Made by a program: the position numbers and the translations under genes. Below, one piece after another: positions 18,774 to 26,653 of a stretch of DNA of 64,000 bases. The notes beneath the pieces are model-generated. The model worked only from the letters and a program-made list of their open reading frames with translations, had not been told where the DNA came from and ran no database searches. Origin of the DNA: BOG-224 sp963783505 (GTDB lineage: Bacteria > Acidobacteriota > Terriglobia > Bryobacterales > Bryobacteraceae); contig CAWAOP010000016.1 in assembly GCA_963783505.1 (NCBI GenBank), positions 1-64,000 on the forward strand, given 5' to 3'. Position 1 is the first letter of the stretch, and every line of letters starts with the position of its first letter.

Positions 18774-19963
18774 AGAGTGCTCTCCACATCATCAGGGACC
18801 TCGATCCGCGCTCCGGCGGCATGAGCGTTTCCGTACCTATGCTCGCTCTGGCCGTGGCGGACACTGGCCGCTACTTCCAGCGGCTGGTCTGCTTTTCGAA
18901 ACCGGGTGGATATGCGGCGCCGGTGTTGCGCGGAGTCGAGACAATCCAGCTTCAGTGGCATCCCCTCGGACTCCGGCTCGGGCGCATCGACCCGCTTCTC
19001 GCGCATGTCCTCGCTCAGAGCGATGTCGTTCACATCCACGGGGTCTGGCAGGCGCATTGCACGGCGGTGGGTTCCCTCTGCCGGAAACTTGACAAGCCCT
19101 ACATGGTCTCCGCGCACGGAATGTTGGACGAGTGGGCGCTGCATAACAAGAGTTGGAAGAAGGCGCCGTATTCCGCTCTCTTCGAGCGCCGGAATCTCAA
19201 CTGCGCGGCGTGCCTTCGCGCTCTCACGGCGGGTGAGCTCGATGACTACCGTGCATACGGCCTAGATAGCCCCGTGACGGTAATACCCAACGGCGTCAAT
19301 CCAGATCCTGCCGTCGCGGCGGAATCGATCTATGGATCGTTTCCGGAATTGGCCGGCAAGCGCGTGATCCTGTTCCTCAGCCGGGTGCATTACAAGAAAG
19401 GCGTCGATATTCTGTGCCGCGCTTTTGCGGCCTTGGAGAAGGACTTCCCGGACGCCATCCTGGTTTTCGCCGGTCCCGATTATGAAGGAACCATGGCGCG
19501 ACTCGACGCGCTGGTCCGCAGACTGGGTATTCGCGACAAGGTCACTTACACTGGAATGCTGGAGGGCGATAAGAAATGGGCGGCTCTCGCGGCGTCCGAG
19601 GTCTTTGTTCTCCCGTCGCACTCGGAAGGTTTTAGCGTGGCGGTTCTGGAGGCGCTGGCGACGGGCCGCCCGGTAATCATAACGCCGGGATGTTACTTCC
19701 CGGAAGTGGGTGAGACGGGATCGGGGCTGATCGTCGACGCTTCGGACGCGGAAGTGGAACGAGCGCTACGAACGGTCCTCGCGATGTCTCCGGAAGACAG
19801 GGCGGCCATGGGCTCGCGTGGACAAAGGTTGGTTCAGACCAGCTATTCCTGGCCGGCCATCGGAGAGCGCCTGGCTCACGTGTACGATTGGCTGCTGGGG
19901 GTCTCCCCCCGGCCCGAGGACGTGTTCATGAGATTGCCCGACGCGCAGGCGGCGACGGAATGA
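18770..19963 (+). CDS. GT4 glycosyltransferase
   Basis: A 397-residue GT-B protein with N-terminal ALHIIRDLDPRSGGMSVSVP, the HIHGVWQAHC acceptor-domain loop, VSAHGMLDEWALHNKSWKK, then ILFLSRVHYKKGVDILCRAF and E-x7-E in HSEGFSVAVLEALATG. The loop HGVW...SAHGML is characteristic of GT4 enzymes of colanic-acid-like clusters. ATGA overlaps join it to genes on both sides. Confidence 0.88.
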   Translation: MKSALHIIRDLDPRSGGMSVSVPMLALAVADTGRYFQRLVCFSKPGGYAAPVLRGVETIQLQWHPLGLRLGRIDPLLAHVLAQSDVVHIHGVWQAHCTAVGSLCRKLDKPYMVSAHGMLDEWALHNKSWKKAPYSALFERRNLNCAACLRALTAGELDDYRAYGLDSPVTVIPNGVNPDPAVAAESIYGSFPELAGKRVILFLSRVHYKKGVDILCRAFAALEKDFPDAILVFAGPDYEGTMARLDALVRRLGIRDKVTYTGMLEGDKKWAALAASEVFVLPSHSEGFSVAVLEALATGRPVIITPGCYFPEVGETGSGLIVDASDAEVERALRTVLAMSPEDRAAMGSRGQRLVQTSYSWPAIGERLAHVYDWLLGVSPRPEDVFMRLPDAQAATE

Positions 19964-20937
19964 ACTGTTTAGTCACCGGCGGCGCGGGGTTCATCGGCAG
20001 CCACTTGGTGGAAGGTTTGCTGGACGATGGAGCTCACGTCACGGTTCTCGACAGCTTCGATCCATTTTACGGCCGCGAATTCAAGCTGGCGAACTTGGAG
20101 CGAGCCGCCGCTTCCTCGAATTTCCGGTTGATCGAGGCGGATATCTGCGATCCGGACGCGTTCCGCGCCGTCCCGCCGCGCTTGGACTGCATCGTACACC
20201 TGGCCGCCAAGGCGGGCGTAAGACCTAGCATCGCCGATCCAGCGGGGTATGTCCGCGTCAACATTGCCGGGCTTCAGAACACGCTGGAGTTTGCGCGCTC
20301 CGCCGGAGTGAGGCAATTCGTCTTCGCATCTTCGAGCAGCGTCTACGGCGTCAATCCGCGCACGCCGTGGAGCGAGGACGACCACGTACTTCTGCCCATC
20401 AGCCCGTATGCCGCGACGAAAGTGGCCGGGGAGTTGATCGGTCACGTCTATTCGCATCTTTACGGAATCCGATTCCTGGCGCTACGGCTCTTCACGGTGT
20501 ATGGCCCCCGGCAGCGGCCCGATCTGGCGATCCGAAAAATGGCCGAGTTGATGCTTGCCGGCAAACCGGTTCCGGTCTTCGGAGATGGAACCTCCAGCCG
20601 CGATTACACCTATGTGGGCGACGTCATCGCAGGCATTCGCGCGGCCATGGAGTACCGGGCAACTCCGTATGAAGTGATCAACATCGGCAATAGTCATCCC
20701 ATGTCATTGCGGGCGATGATCGGCGCTATCGAAGAAGCGCTCGGCGTGCGCGCGCAACTCGACCCTCAGCCCGACCAGCCGGGCGACGTGCCACGTACGT
20801 TCGCGGACATCCGCAGAGCGCAAACGCTGTTGGGATACGAACCTGCGACCCCGTTTTCCGCGGGCCTCGCGGGATTCGTAGAATGGCTCCGGGCCGCCAT
20901 GCCGCAGCCTTCCACGCCTGGTTGCGAGGCTAGATGA
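19960..20937 (+). CDS. NAD-dependent sugar epimerase, UDP-glucuronate 4-epimerase-like
   Basis: Extended SDR enzyme: NAD-binding TGGAGFIGSHLVEGLL at the N-terminus, FVFASSSSVYG with the catalytic Ser, and Y-x3-K in PYAATKVAGE. The segment DSFDPFYGREFKLANLE is typical of UDP-glucuronate 4-epimerases and CapI-like proteins, making UDP-galacturonate the likely product; a dehydratase cannot be fully excluded. Start at ATG 19960 overlaps the previous stop as ATGA. It supplies an activated sugar to the surrounding glycosyltransferases. Confidence 0.85.
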   Translation: MNCLVTGGAGFIGSHLVEGLLDDGAHVTVLDSFDPFYGREFKLANLERAAASSNFRLIEADICDPDAFRAVPPRLDCIVHLAAKAGVRPSIADPAGYVRVNIAGLQNTLEFARSAGVRQFVFASSSSVYGVNPRTPWSEDDHVLLPISPYAATKVAGELIGHVYSHLYGIRFLALRLFTVYGPRQRPDLAIRKMAELMLAGKPVPVFGDGTSSRDYTYVGDVIAGIRAAMEYRATPYEVINIGNSHPMSLRAMIGAIEEALGVRAQLDPQPDQPGDVPRTFADIRRAQTLLGYEPATPFSAGLAGFVEWLRAAMPQPSTPGCEAR

Positions 20938-21524
20938 GCGCTCCGGCCATCGATACCGCCGCTAATCGGCGCGCGCGAAAGTACACGCGCTCCGAGTTGG
21001 CCAGACGCGTTCTGTGGGGCGCGTGCAAGCCTCTATTCCGGCTGAGTCCGCGGATCTGCTTCGGATGGCGCGCTTTCCTGCTCCGCAGCCTCGGAGCGCG
21101 TATCGGAGCCCATGTCCACATTTACAATTCGGCGGACATATTTGCCCCGTGGAACATCAGCGTTGGAGACTGGACCGCCGTGGCCGAGAATGTGACGCTA
21201 TATAATCTTGGGCCCATCCACATCGGGGCGCACGTAACGGTATCGCGTGGCGCGCATCTTTGTGCGGGAACTCACGATTACAAGTCGCCCGGTTTCCCGT
21301 TGCTCAAGCCGCCGATCGTGGTGAAAGACGGAGTCTGGATCTGCGCCGACGCCTTTATCGGACCAGGCGTCACGGTGGGCGAAGGAGCCATCGTCGCGGC
21401 GCGAGCAGTGGCAGTTAGAAACGTTCCCGGCTGGGCGATTCTCGCTGGAAACCCCGCCCGGGTCATCAAAAAGGACCGGCGCGAGACCGACTCGTCGTCC
21501 GGCGAATCGAAGGGCGGAGCATGA
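20934..21524 (+). CDS. WcaF-like hexapeptide acyltransferase
   Basis: A 196-residue left-handed beta-helix protein. Hexapeptide repeats run from about residue 55 (IGAHVHIYNSADIFAPW) to about 180. The catalytic His lies in CAGTHDYKSPGFPLLKPP, the hallmark of WcaF/colanic-acid acetyltransferases, and the end has VPGWAILAGNPARVIKK. It is predicted to O-acetylate a glycan or its lipid-linked intermediate using acetyl-CoA in the cytoplasm. ATGA overlaps on both sides. Confidence 0.88.
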   Translation: MSAPAIDTAANRRARKYTRSELARRVLWGACKPLFRLSPRICFGWRAFLLRSLGARIGAHVHIYNSADIFAPWNISVGDWTAVAENVTLYNLGPIHIGAHVTVSRGAHLCAGTHDYKSPGFPLLKPPIVVKDGVWICADAFIGPGVTVGEGAIVAARAVAVRNVPGWAILAGNPARVIKKDRRETDSSSGESKGGA

Positions 21525-22384
21525 GCGCGCCCAAAGCGCCGGTTTCGGTATTGATCCCCGCGAAGAACGAGGAGAGCAACATCGCCGAATGCGTGAGTTC
21601 CGTCCTGTGGGCGGGCGAAGTCGTGGTGGTGGACTCGGCAAGCTCGGACCGCACGCGCGAAATCGCCGAGAGCCTTGGCGCCAAGGTGGTGCAATTCCAT
21701 TACGTCCCGGGCGGCCCGAAGAAAAAGAACTGGGCCTTGCAGAACGTTCCGTTCCAATTCGAGTGGGTATTGATACTGGACGCGGACGAACGAATTACGC
21801 CCGCTCTGGCTCGCGAAATCGTCGAACGGATTTCGGATCCTGGCCAGGCAGCGGGCTTCTATCTGAACCGGAAGTTCTATTTTCTCGGCCGATGGATCAA
21901 GCACGCCGGTTACTTTCCGAGCTGGAACCTGCGACTCTTGAAACGGGGACGCGGATTTTACGAACGCCTTGTTGACCTCGACACGCGCTCGGGCGACAAC
22001 GAAGTGCATGAGCATATCCTTCTTGACGGTCCGTCCGGGCGCTTGAAAGAACCGATGGAGCACTTTGCGTTTCCGTCTATCGACGTGTTCATCGAAAAGC
22101 ACAACCGGTATTCGAACTGGGAAGCGGCGCTGGGGGCCCGGGTGGCCGATTCACTGGCGGGCGGGCAGAAGCGCGACCGGATTCAATCGGTCCACAACGC
22201 GCGGCGCCGGCTGAAGAGGATCTTCCGCGGTCTGCCCTTCCCGCACTGGCCGCGATTCGTCTATCACTACTTTCTGAAGCTGGGTTTCCTGGACGGCCGG
22301 ACGGGATACGTCTTCTGCCATCTGCTGGCGGAGTATGAGTTCTGGATCTGGGCCAAACGGGCCGGCGCCGGGCCGGCGGCGTGA
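21521..22384 (+). CDS. GT2 glycosyltransferase, WaaE/KdtX-like
   Basis: A 287-residue GT-A protein with VSVLIPAKNEESNIAEC, DSASSDRTREIAESLG, the basic YVPGGPKKKNWALQ stretch and LDADERI as the metal-binding DxD. The C-terminal third contains the YFPSWNLRLLKRG and HEHILLDGP blocks seen in WaaE-like LPS core transferases. No membrane anchor is evident beyond an aromatic C-terminal helix. It is the last gene of the overlapping series; an IS110 element follows. Confidence 0.87.
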   Translation: MSAPKAPVSVLIPAKNEESNIAECVSSVLWAGEVVVVDSASSDRTREIAESLGAKVVQFHYVPGGPKKKNWALQNVPFQFEWVLILDADERITPALAREIVERISDPGQAAGFYLNRKFYFLGRWIKHAGYFPSWNLRLLKRGRGFYERLVDLDTRSGDNEVHEHILLDGPSGRLKEPMEHFAFPSIDVFIEKHNRYSNWEAALGARVADSLAGGQKRDRIQSVHNARRRLKRIFRGLPFPHWPRFVYHYFLKLGFLDGRTGYVFCHLLAEYEFWIWAKRAGAGPAA

Positions 22385-22426
22385 GGAAGTCGGTCGCTTA
22401 GGTTCGACACGCAGGATTGTTTCTTG

Positions 22427-22650
22427 GCCCCGCGGCGGGGCAGTGATCCGTATGAAAATATTGGCGGTCGCGTCGGCAGTCAAGGTTGTGGCAGGCAATG
22501 GATACGGCGAGGCCGTAGGATTGTTTGATCTGGGACCGCGGAACGAAGAGATGATTGGGAGTCCTGGTGATCGTGCCGGGAGAGCCCGTGAGGGTGACTG
22601 TGATTCAACTACCGGTCCTCTGCTGACGTCGACCACCAGGAGGATCGATT
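22427..22650 (+). ncRNA. candidate IS110 bridge RNA region
   Basis: IS110 elements encode a structured bridge RNA in the 5' non-coding end, with loops complementary to the target and to the joined element ends. Here a GCCCCGC/GCGGGGC hairpin (22427-22441) lies near the left end and a CGGG/CCCG hairpin at 22577-22588. The stretch CGTAGGATTGTTT at 22514-22526 equals the sequence formed when the right end (CGTAGGATT, 23891-23899) is joined to the left end (AGGATTGTTT, 22413-22422). That is what a donor-recognising guide would look like. RNA borders and loop assignments are inferred only. Confidence 0.55.
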
Positions 22651-23895
22651 ATGGAACCAGTGTATCGCTGCCTGAGCGGCATCGATGTACACAAGAAGAT
22701 GCTTGCGGTGGTGGTCCGGGGCGAAGCGAACGGCGAAGTTCATTACGAGAAGCGGCAGTTCGGCGCGACGCGGCGCGAGATCGAGCACTTGGCGGCGTGG
22801 CTGCAGGAACGGCGCGTGAGCGAAGTGGTGATGGAATCGACCGCGCAGTATTGGCGGCCGGTGTGGTACGGGCTGGAGCGGCACTTCCAGTTGCACCTGA
22901 CGCATCCGCTGAAGACGAAGGCGCCGCGGGGCCGGAAGACGGATTTTCGAGACGCGCAACGGTTGGCCAACCGTTGGGCATCCGGGGATTTGGCAGCGAG
23001 TTTTATCCCGGGCGCGGAAGAGAGAAGTTGGCGCTGGCTGACGCGCACCCGAGTTCAGATCAAGCGCCAGATGAACGTGATCCGGAACCATGTGGAAGGG
23101 TTGCTGGAGCAAGGCGGGATCAAGCTCGCGGCGGTGGCCAGCGATGTATTCGGGGTGAGCGGCTGGGCGATGCTGCAGCGCATCGTGGCGGGCGAGACGG
23201 ATATCGCGGCATTGGCCGGCGAGGCGCGGGGAAGTTTACGCAAGAAGAAGGCGGAGTTGGAGGAGGCGCTGACCGGGCAACTGGAGCCGGTGTACCGGCT
23301 GTTGCTCCGGCAGAAGATGGACCAGGTGGAGTTGCTGCGCCAGCAGATCGAAGAGATCAACACGCTCGTAGCGGCGGCGATGCGGGATCATCTGGCGACG
23401 CTGGTGCGATTGACCAAGGTTCCCGGCGTGGATTTGTATGCTGCCCAGGAGTTATTGGCCGAGATCGGGCCAACCGCTGCGACCTTCGCCAGCCCGGAAC
23501 AATTGGCTTCCTGGATCGGAGTCTGCCCAGGCCGCCAGCAATCGGCCGGGGTCTGCTACAGCACCCGCTCGCCCAAAGGGAACCGGTATCTGCGGCGACT
23601 CCTATGCCAGATCTCGTGGGCGGCCGTGCATGCCAAGGACACGTTCTTTGCGGGGCTGTTTGGGCGACTAAAGACCAGACTGGGAGGCAAAGGCGCAGCC
23701 TGGGCCGCAGCGCACCGGATTACCAAAGTGATCTGGCTGCTCTTGCACGAAGGCGTCGAGTACCAGGAGAAAGGCACCGCACCGGCGAACCCCCGGACAC
23801 TGGCTCGCAAGTGCCTGCGATTGCAGCGCGAATGCGCACGAGCCGGCTTCGACCTGCAGGTCCTTCTCGCCCGGCCAGCCCTTGCGACAGCGTAG
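22651..23895 (+). CDS. IS110-family transposase
   Basis: A 414-residue transposase. The N-terminal DEDD/RuvC-like domain starts CLSGIDVHKKMLAVVV (first catalytic Asp) and continues with VVMESTAQYWRPVW and the TDFRDAQRLAN segment with the later acidic residues. A coiled-coil-like stretch (about 170-240) precedes the C-terminal Tnp_20 domain, which has the VPGVDLYAAQELLAEIG helix-hairpin-helix and the GVCPGRQQSAGV and STRSPKGNRYLRRLL motifs, including the serine needed for recombination. No frameshift is seen, so it could be active. Ribosome-binding site AGGAGG is at 22638-22643. Confidence 0.95.
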   Translation: MEPVYRCLSGIDVHKKMLAVVVRGEANGEVHYEKRQFGATRREIEHLAAWLQERRVSEVVMESTAQYWRPVWYGLERHFQLHLTHPLKTKAPRGRKTDFRDAQRLANRWASGDLAASFIPGAEERSWRWLTRTRVQIKRQMNVIRNHVEGLLEQGGIKLAAVASDVFGVSGWAMLQRIVAGETDIAALAGEARGSLRKKKAELEEALTGQLEPVYRLLLRQKMDQVELLRQQIEEINTLVAAAMRDHLATLVRLTKVPGVDLYAAQELLAEIGPTAATFASPEQLASWIGVCPGRQQSAGVCYSTRSPKGNRYLRRLLCQISWAAVHAKDTFFAGLFGRLKTRLGGKGAAWAAAHRITKVIWLLLHEGVEYQEKGTAPANPRTLARKCLRLQRECARAGFDLQVLLARPALATA

Positions 23896-23911
23896 GATTT
23901 TCGAGGGTGCT

Positions 23912-25153
23912 ATGCGGTTTCTGCTGATCAATCAATTCTTCCCACCGGACGCCGCTCCCACGGGGAAACTTCTCGCCGATGTAGCCGAAGGACTTGTCGC
24001 GGAAGGCCAGGACGTAACCGTTCTGTCGACCGGGGCCGTTTACGCAGATGCGGGGCGCGCCTCGGGGTCTGTGGCGCACGGCGTTCGCGTGCTTTCCCTG
24101 AAGGCGCCGTCGTTTGGGCACGGCGCCGTGGCGAGGGTCAGTTGCTACGCCAGTTTCGTCGGGGGCGCGCTGAAGCACGTGTTGTTCGGCCCCAAGTACG
24201 ACGCCGTAGTTACGCTTACTACGCCTCCCTTGCTGCCGCTGGTCGGGACGGCCGCGAAGCTGCTGCGCGGGGCCAGGCACTACGCCTGGGAAATGGACTT
24301 GTATCCCGATATCGCCGTGGATTTGGGCGTCTTCCGGAAGGGCCGTTTGACGGAGCGCGCGGTCGGGATCTTGGCGGATTTCTACCATAGACACGCCGAT
24401 GCCGTGATCGCTCTTGCGCCCAGCATGCGCGACCGCCTACTCCGGCGCGGCGTGGCTCCCGAGAAAATCGTAGTCTCCGAGAACTGGGCCGACGGCAATC
24501 AAATCTCACCCCATCCGTTTCCTCCCGACCGCCCGTTGACGGTACTCTACAGCGGGAACCTCGGCCGGGCGCACGACTGGGAGACGATCACGGACGCAAT
24601 GCCCCACGTGCGCCACCCCGACCGATTCTGGTTCGTTTTCGCGGGCTTCGCACCTCGTTTCGAAATGATCTGGCAGCGGTGCTGGTACAACAATGTTTCG
24701 AACGTGCTTTTCCTGACTCACCAGCAGGAGAGGATGCTGTCGTCGCACCTGGGTAGTTGCCATGTTGGCCTGGTTACGCAAAAGCCGCAGACGCTTGGAT
24801 CGGTGGTGCCGAGCAAAACGTACGCCATCATGGCGGCCGGCAGGCCCTTTATTTTCATCGGCCCGGCGGGCGGCGCCCCGGCGCTGATCGCCGAACGGTT
24901 CGGATGCGGGTGGCGGATCGAGCCGGGAGACGCTCCCGCGCTCATCCAGTTGCTGGAAGAGTTATCCAACTCGCCGGAATTGGTGCGGGAAACCGGGGCG
25001 CGCGCCCGGGCCGCATTCCTCGATCACTACGACCGCCCGCAAGGCGTCGGGCGGATTCTGAACATACTGGGCATGGGCCGGGCCAAGCCGCTCAACGAGG
25101 CGGCGGAGCCCGGAGCCGATCCCGCAGTAGCGCGCGAAATGGGATCTGTCTAA
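23912..25153 (+). CDS. GT4 glycosyltransferase, WbuB-like
   Basis: It starts at ATG 23912 (MRFLLINQFFPPDAAPTGKL) with GAGGG 6-10 bases upstream. The family is recognised by the N-terminal motif, APSMRDRLLRRGVAPEKIVV and the C-terminal GSVVPSKTYAIMAAGRP, which stands in place of the E-x7-E of other family 4 enzymes, as in WbuB-type transferases. Protein length is 413 residues. It was probably directly downstream of the WaaE-like gene before the IS110 element inserted. Confidence 0.87.
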   Translation: MRFLLINQFFPPDAAPTGKLLADVAEGLVAEGQDVTVLSTGAVYADAGRASGSVAHGVRVLSLKAPSFGHGAVARVSCYASFVGGALKHVLFGPKYDAVVTLTTPPLLPLVGTAAKLLRGARHYAWEMDLYPDIAVDLGVFRKGRLTERAVGILADFYHRHADAVIALAPSMRDRLLRRGVAPEKIVVSENWADGNQISPHPFPPDRPLTVLYSGNLGRAHDWETITDAMPHVRHPDRFWFVFAGFAPRFEMIWQRCWYNNVSNVLFLTHQQERMLSSHLGSCHVGLVTQKPQTLGSVVPSKTYAIMAAGRPFIFIGPAGGAPALIAERFGCGWRIEPGDAPALIQLLEELSNSPELVRETGARARAAFLDHYDRPQGVGRILNILGMGRAKPLNEAAEPGADPAVAREMGSV

Positions 25154-25483
25154 TCCCGATTATTTGTTTTCAATAACTTCCTGGGTTCGTTTGGCAGCCT
25201 CGGGGGTCTGCCAGAGTCCGGTAGGCGCAATGGGCGCCGGCGCTCCCTGGCGCGCACAGACTGATTTGGAGCCGGGGACAGCCATCGAGAGGCTTTCCCG
25301 GACCGAGATGGAATACGCCATCACCTTCAGGGTATCAGAGCGATTCGTTCGAATGGCGCATAAGTGCTTTATTTTCATTTATGAAACAGTTGTGAGCGGA
25401 ATTCCTGGGACAAGCCGAAAGGGCTATGCCTCGGGCCGTGGATTTGTGTCCGCGGATCGTCTTCCCCGCTCCCGTTAGAAACA
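25154..25483 (+). other. intergenic region with no recognised gene
   Basis: Short open frames exist on both strands, but their products match nothing familiar and no good ribosome-binding site precedes them. The part near 25365-25390 (GTGCTTTATTTTCATTTATG) is AT-rich compared with its surroundings and could be a promoter region for the next gene. No terminator hairpin was found. Confidence 0.4.
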
Positions 25484-26566
25484 ATGAGTGTCCAGCCCAG
25501 GCATCCGACTCGGATTCAGGTCGTGCTATTCACCGGAGCGCTCCTGCTGGTTTGCGCTGTTTCGGCGCAGCTCAAGCGCGGGTACCTGGCCTCCGTCGAA
25601 GCGAACGGCGACAACGACGAGTACGCCGCGATATCCTCCGCCATTGCCGCCGGCGACCCAGGACCGGCAGCCGACACGAAGGTGTTTTGGGGATTGCCCT
25701 ATGCCGTCGCGGCGCTGCGCATGACGGGCATAGGAGCGGTTCCCGCCATCGCTCTGATCTCGCTGGCGGGCACGCTGGCATCGGCATGGCTGGCGATGGA
25801 ATTGTGGTCCGGGTGGGTGGCGCTCTATTTTGTGGCGCTGAATTACACCCTGCTGGAATTCGGGAGCTTCGGCGGATCGGAGCCGCTGTTTACAACCCTG
25901 TTATTCGCCGCGCTGTATTTCGCCCGCGAAGGCCGCTGGAAGCGAGCGGCGCTGGCCGCTTCCTGCGCCACCACCGTCAGGCCGCTGGGCGTGCTTGCGC
26001 TGGCTGCCCTAGACTGGTCGCTGCTCAGGTCCCGTCAAGTAAAGACGGTTCTGGCGGCGGCTGGCATTTCGATCGCCGTGTTCGCTTTATATGCCGCGCC
26101 TCCTGTGTTCCGGGCCGGCGGACTCTTCCGCAACTTCCACGCATACCAGACCATGGACTGGCAGGGAAGCTCGCCGATTTCGTTCCCTCTGTCGGCGATC
26201 GTCGCGAACATCCGAAACGGCTCGCACATTCCGAGCCAGGCCATGTTGGTCCTGAAATGCGGTTGGGTGGCCGGCCATATCGGGGCGCTGGCTTGCGTGC
26301 TGGGCCTGCGCGAGCACCGACGCGCATTCTTTTCCCGGCGGATCGAAGCGACCCTGGCTCTTTCGTATTCCGTTTTTATCCTGATGTACTCCTCACCGTT
26401 GTGGGCGCTCACTATATACCCGCGCCTGCTCATGCCGATTACTCCGATCTTCTTGAACGCCTTCGCCGCCAAACTGCCGATGCGCTGGCCGGTGGTGGCC
26501 GGGTTGGGGCTGGTCTCCGCCGCTCTGGCCATTGGATCGGACCTGGCCGGAACAGCCGTCACCTGA
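25484..26566 (+). CDS. polytopic membrane protein, GT-C-like
   Basis: A 360-residue protein with about nine hydrophobic segments, the first at about residues 11-27. Acidic residues follow it in EANGDNDEYAAISSAIAAGD, the place of the catalytic loop in mannosyltransferase-like GT-C enzymes. Its C-terminal region (YPRLLMPITPIFLNAF) resembles the family's arginine-containing motif near the last helices. Donor would be a polyprenyl-phosphate sugar. The next gene starts 88 bases downstream. Confidence 0.6.
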   Translation: MSVQPRHPTRIQVVLFTGALLLVCAVSAQLKRGYLASVEANGDNDEYAAISSAIAAGDPGPAADTKVFWGLPYAVAALRMTGIGAVPAIALISLAGTLASAWLAMELWSGWVALYFVALNYTLLEFGSFGGSEPLFTTLLFAALYFAREGRWKRAALAASCATTVRPLGVLALAALDWSLLRSRQVKTVLAAAGISIAVFALYAAPPVFRAGGLFRNFHAYQTMDWQGSSPISFPLSAIVANIRNGSHIPSQAMLVLKCGWVAGHIGALACVLGLREHRRAFFSRRIEATLALSYSVFILMYSSPLWALTIYPRLLMPITPIFLNAFAAKLPMRWPVVAGLGLVSAALAIGSDLAGTAVT

Positions 26567-26653
26567 GGGGTGGCGCGCTTCCCGAAGGGCGTGCGGGGGG
26601 TTTCTTGACGCAGTGGGCATTCGGGGAACGTTGGCGCATCGGAGCGCTAGGGC

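Larger units (their letters stand above)
22413..23899 (+). mobile_element. IS110-family insertion sequence
   Basis: An element of about 1.49 kb. Both ends carry AGGATT: 22413-22418 on the left and 23894-23899 on the right, the right copy overlapping the transposase stop codon. There are no obvious terminal inverted repeats, as usual for IS110. The 5' non-coding part is about 238 bases and the 3' part is nearly absent, the layout of the IS110 group rather than IS1111. The element lies in the short spacer between two glycosyltransferase genes; the ribosome-binding site GAGGG of the downstream gene is outside it. Exact borders are inferred from the shared hexamer. Confidence 0.75.
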
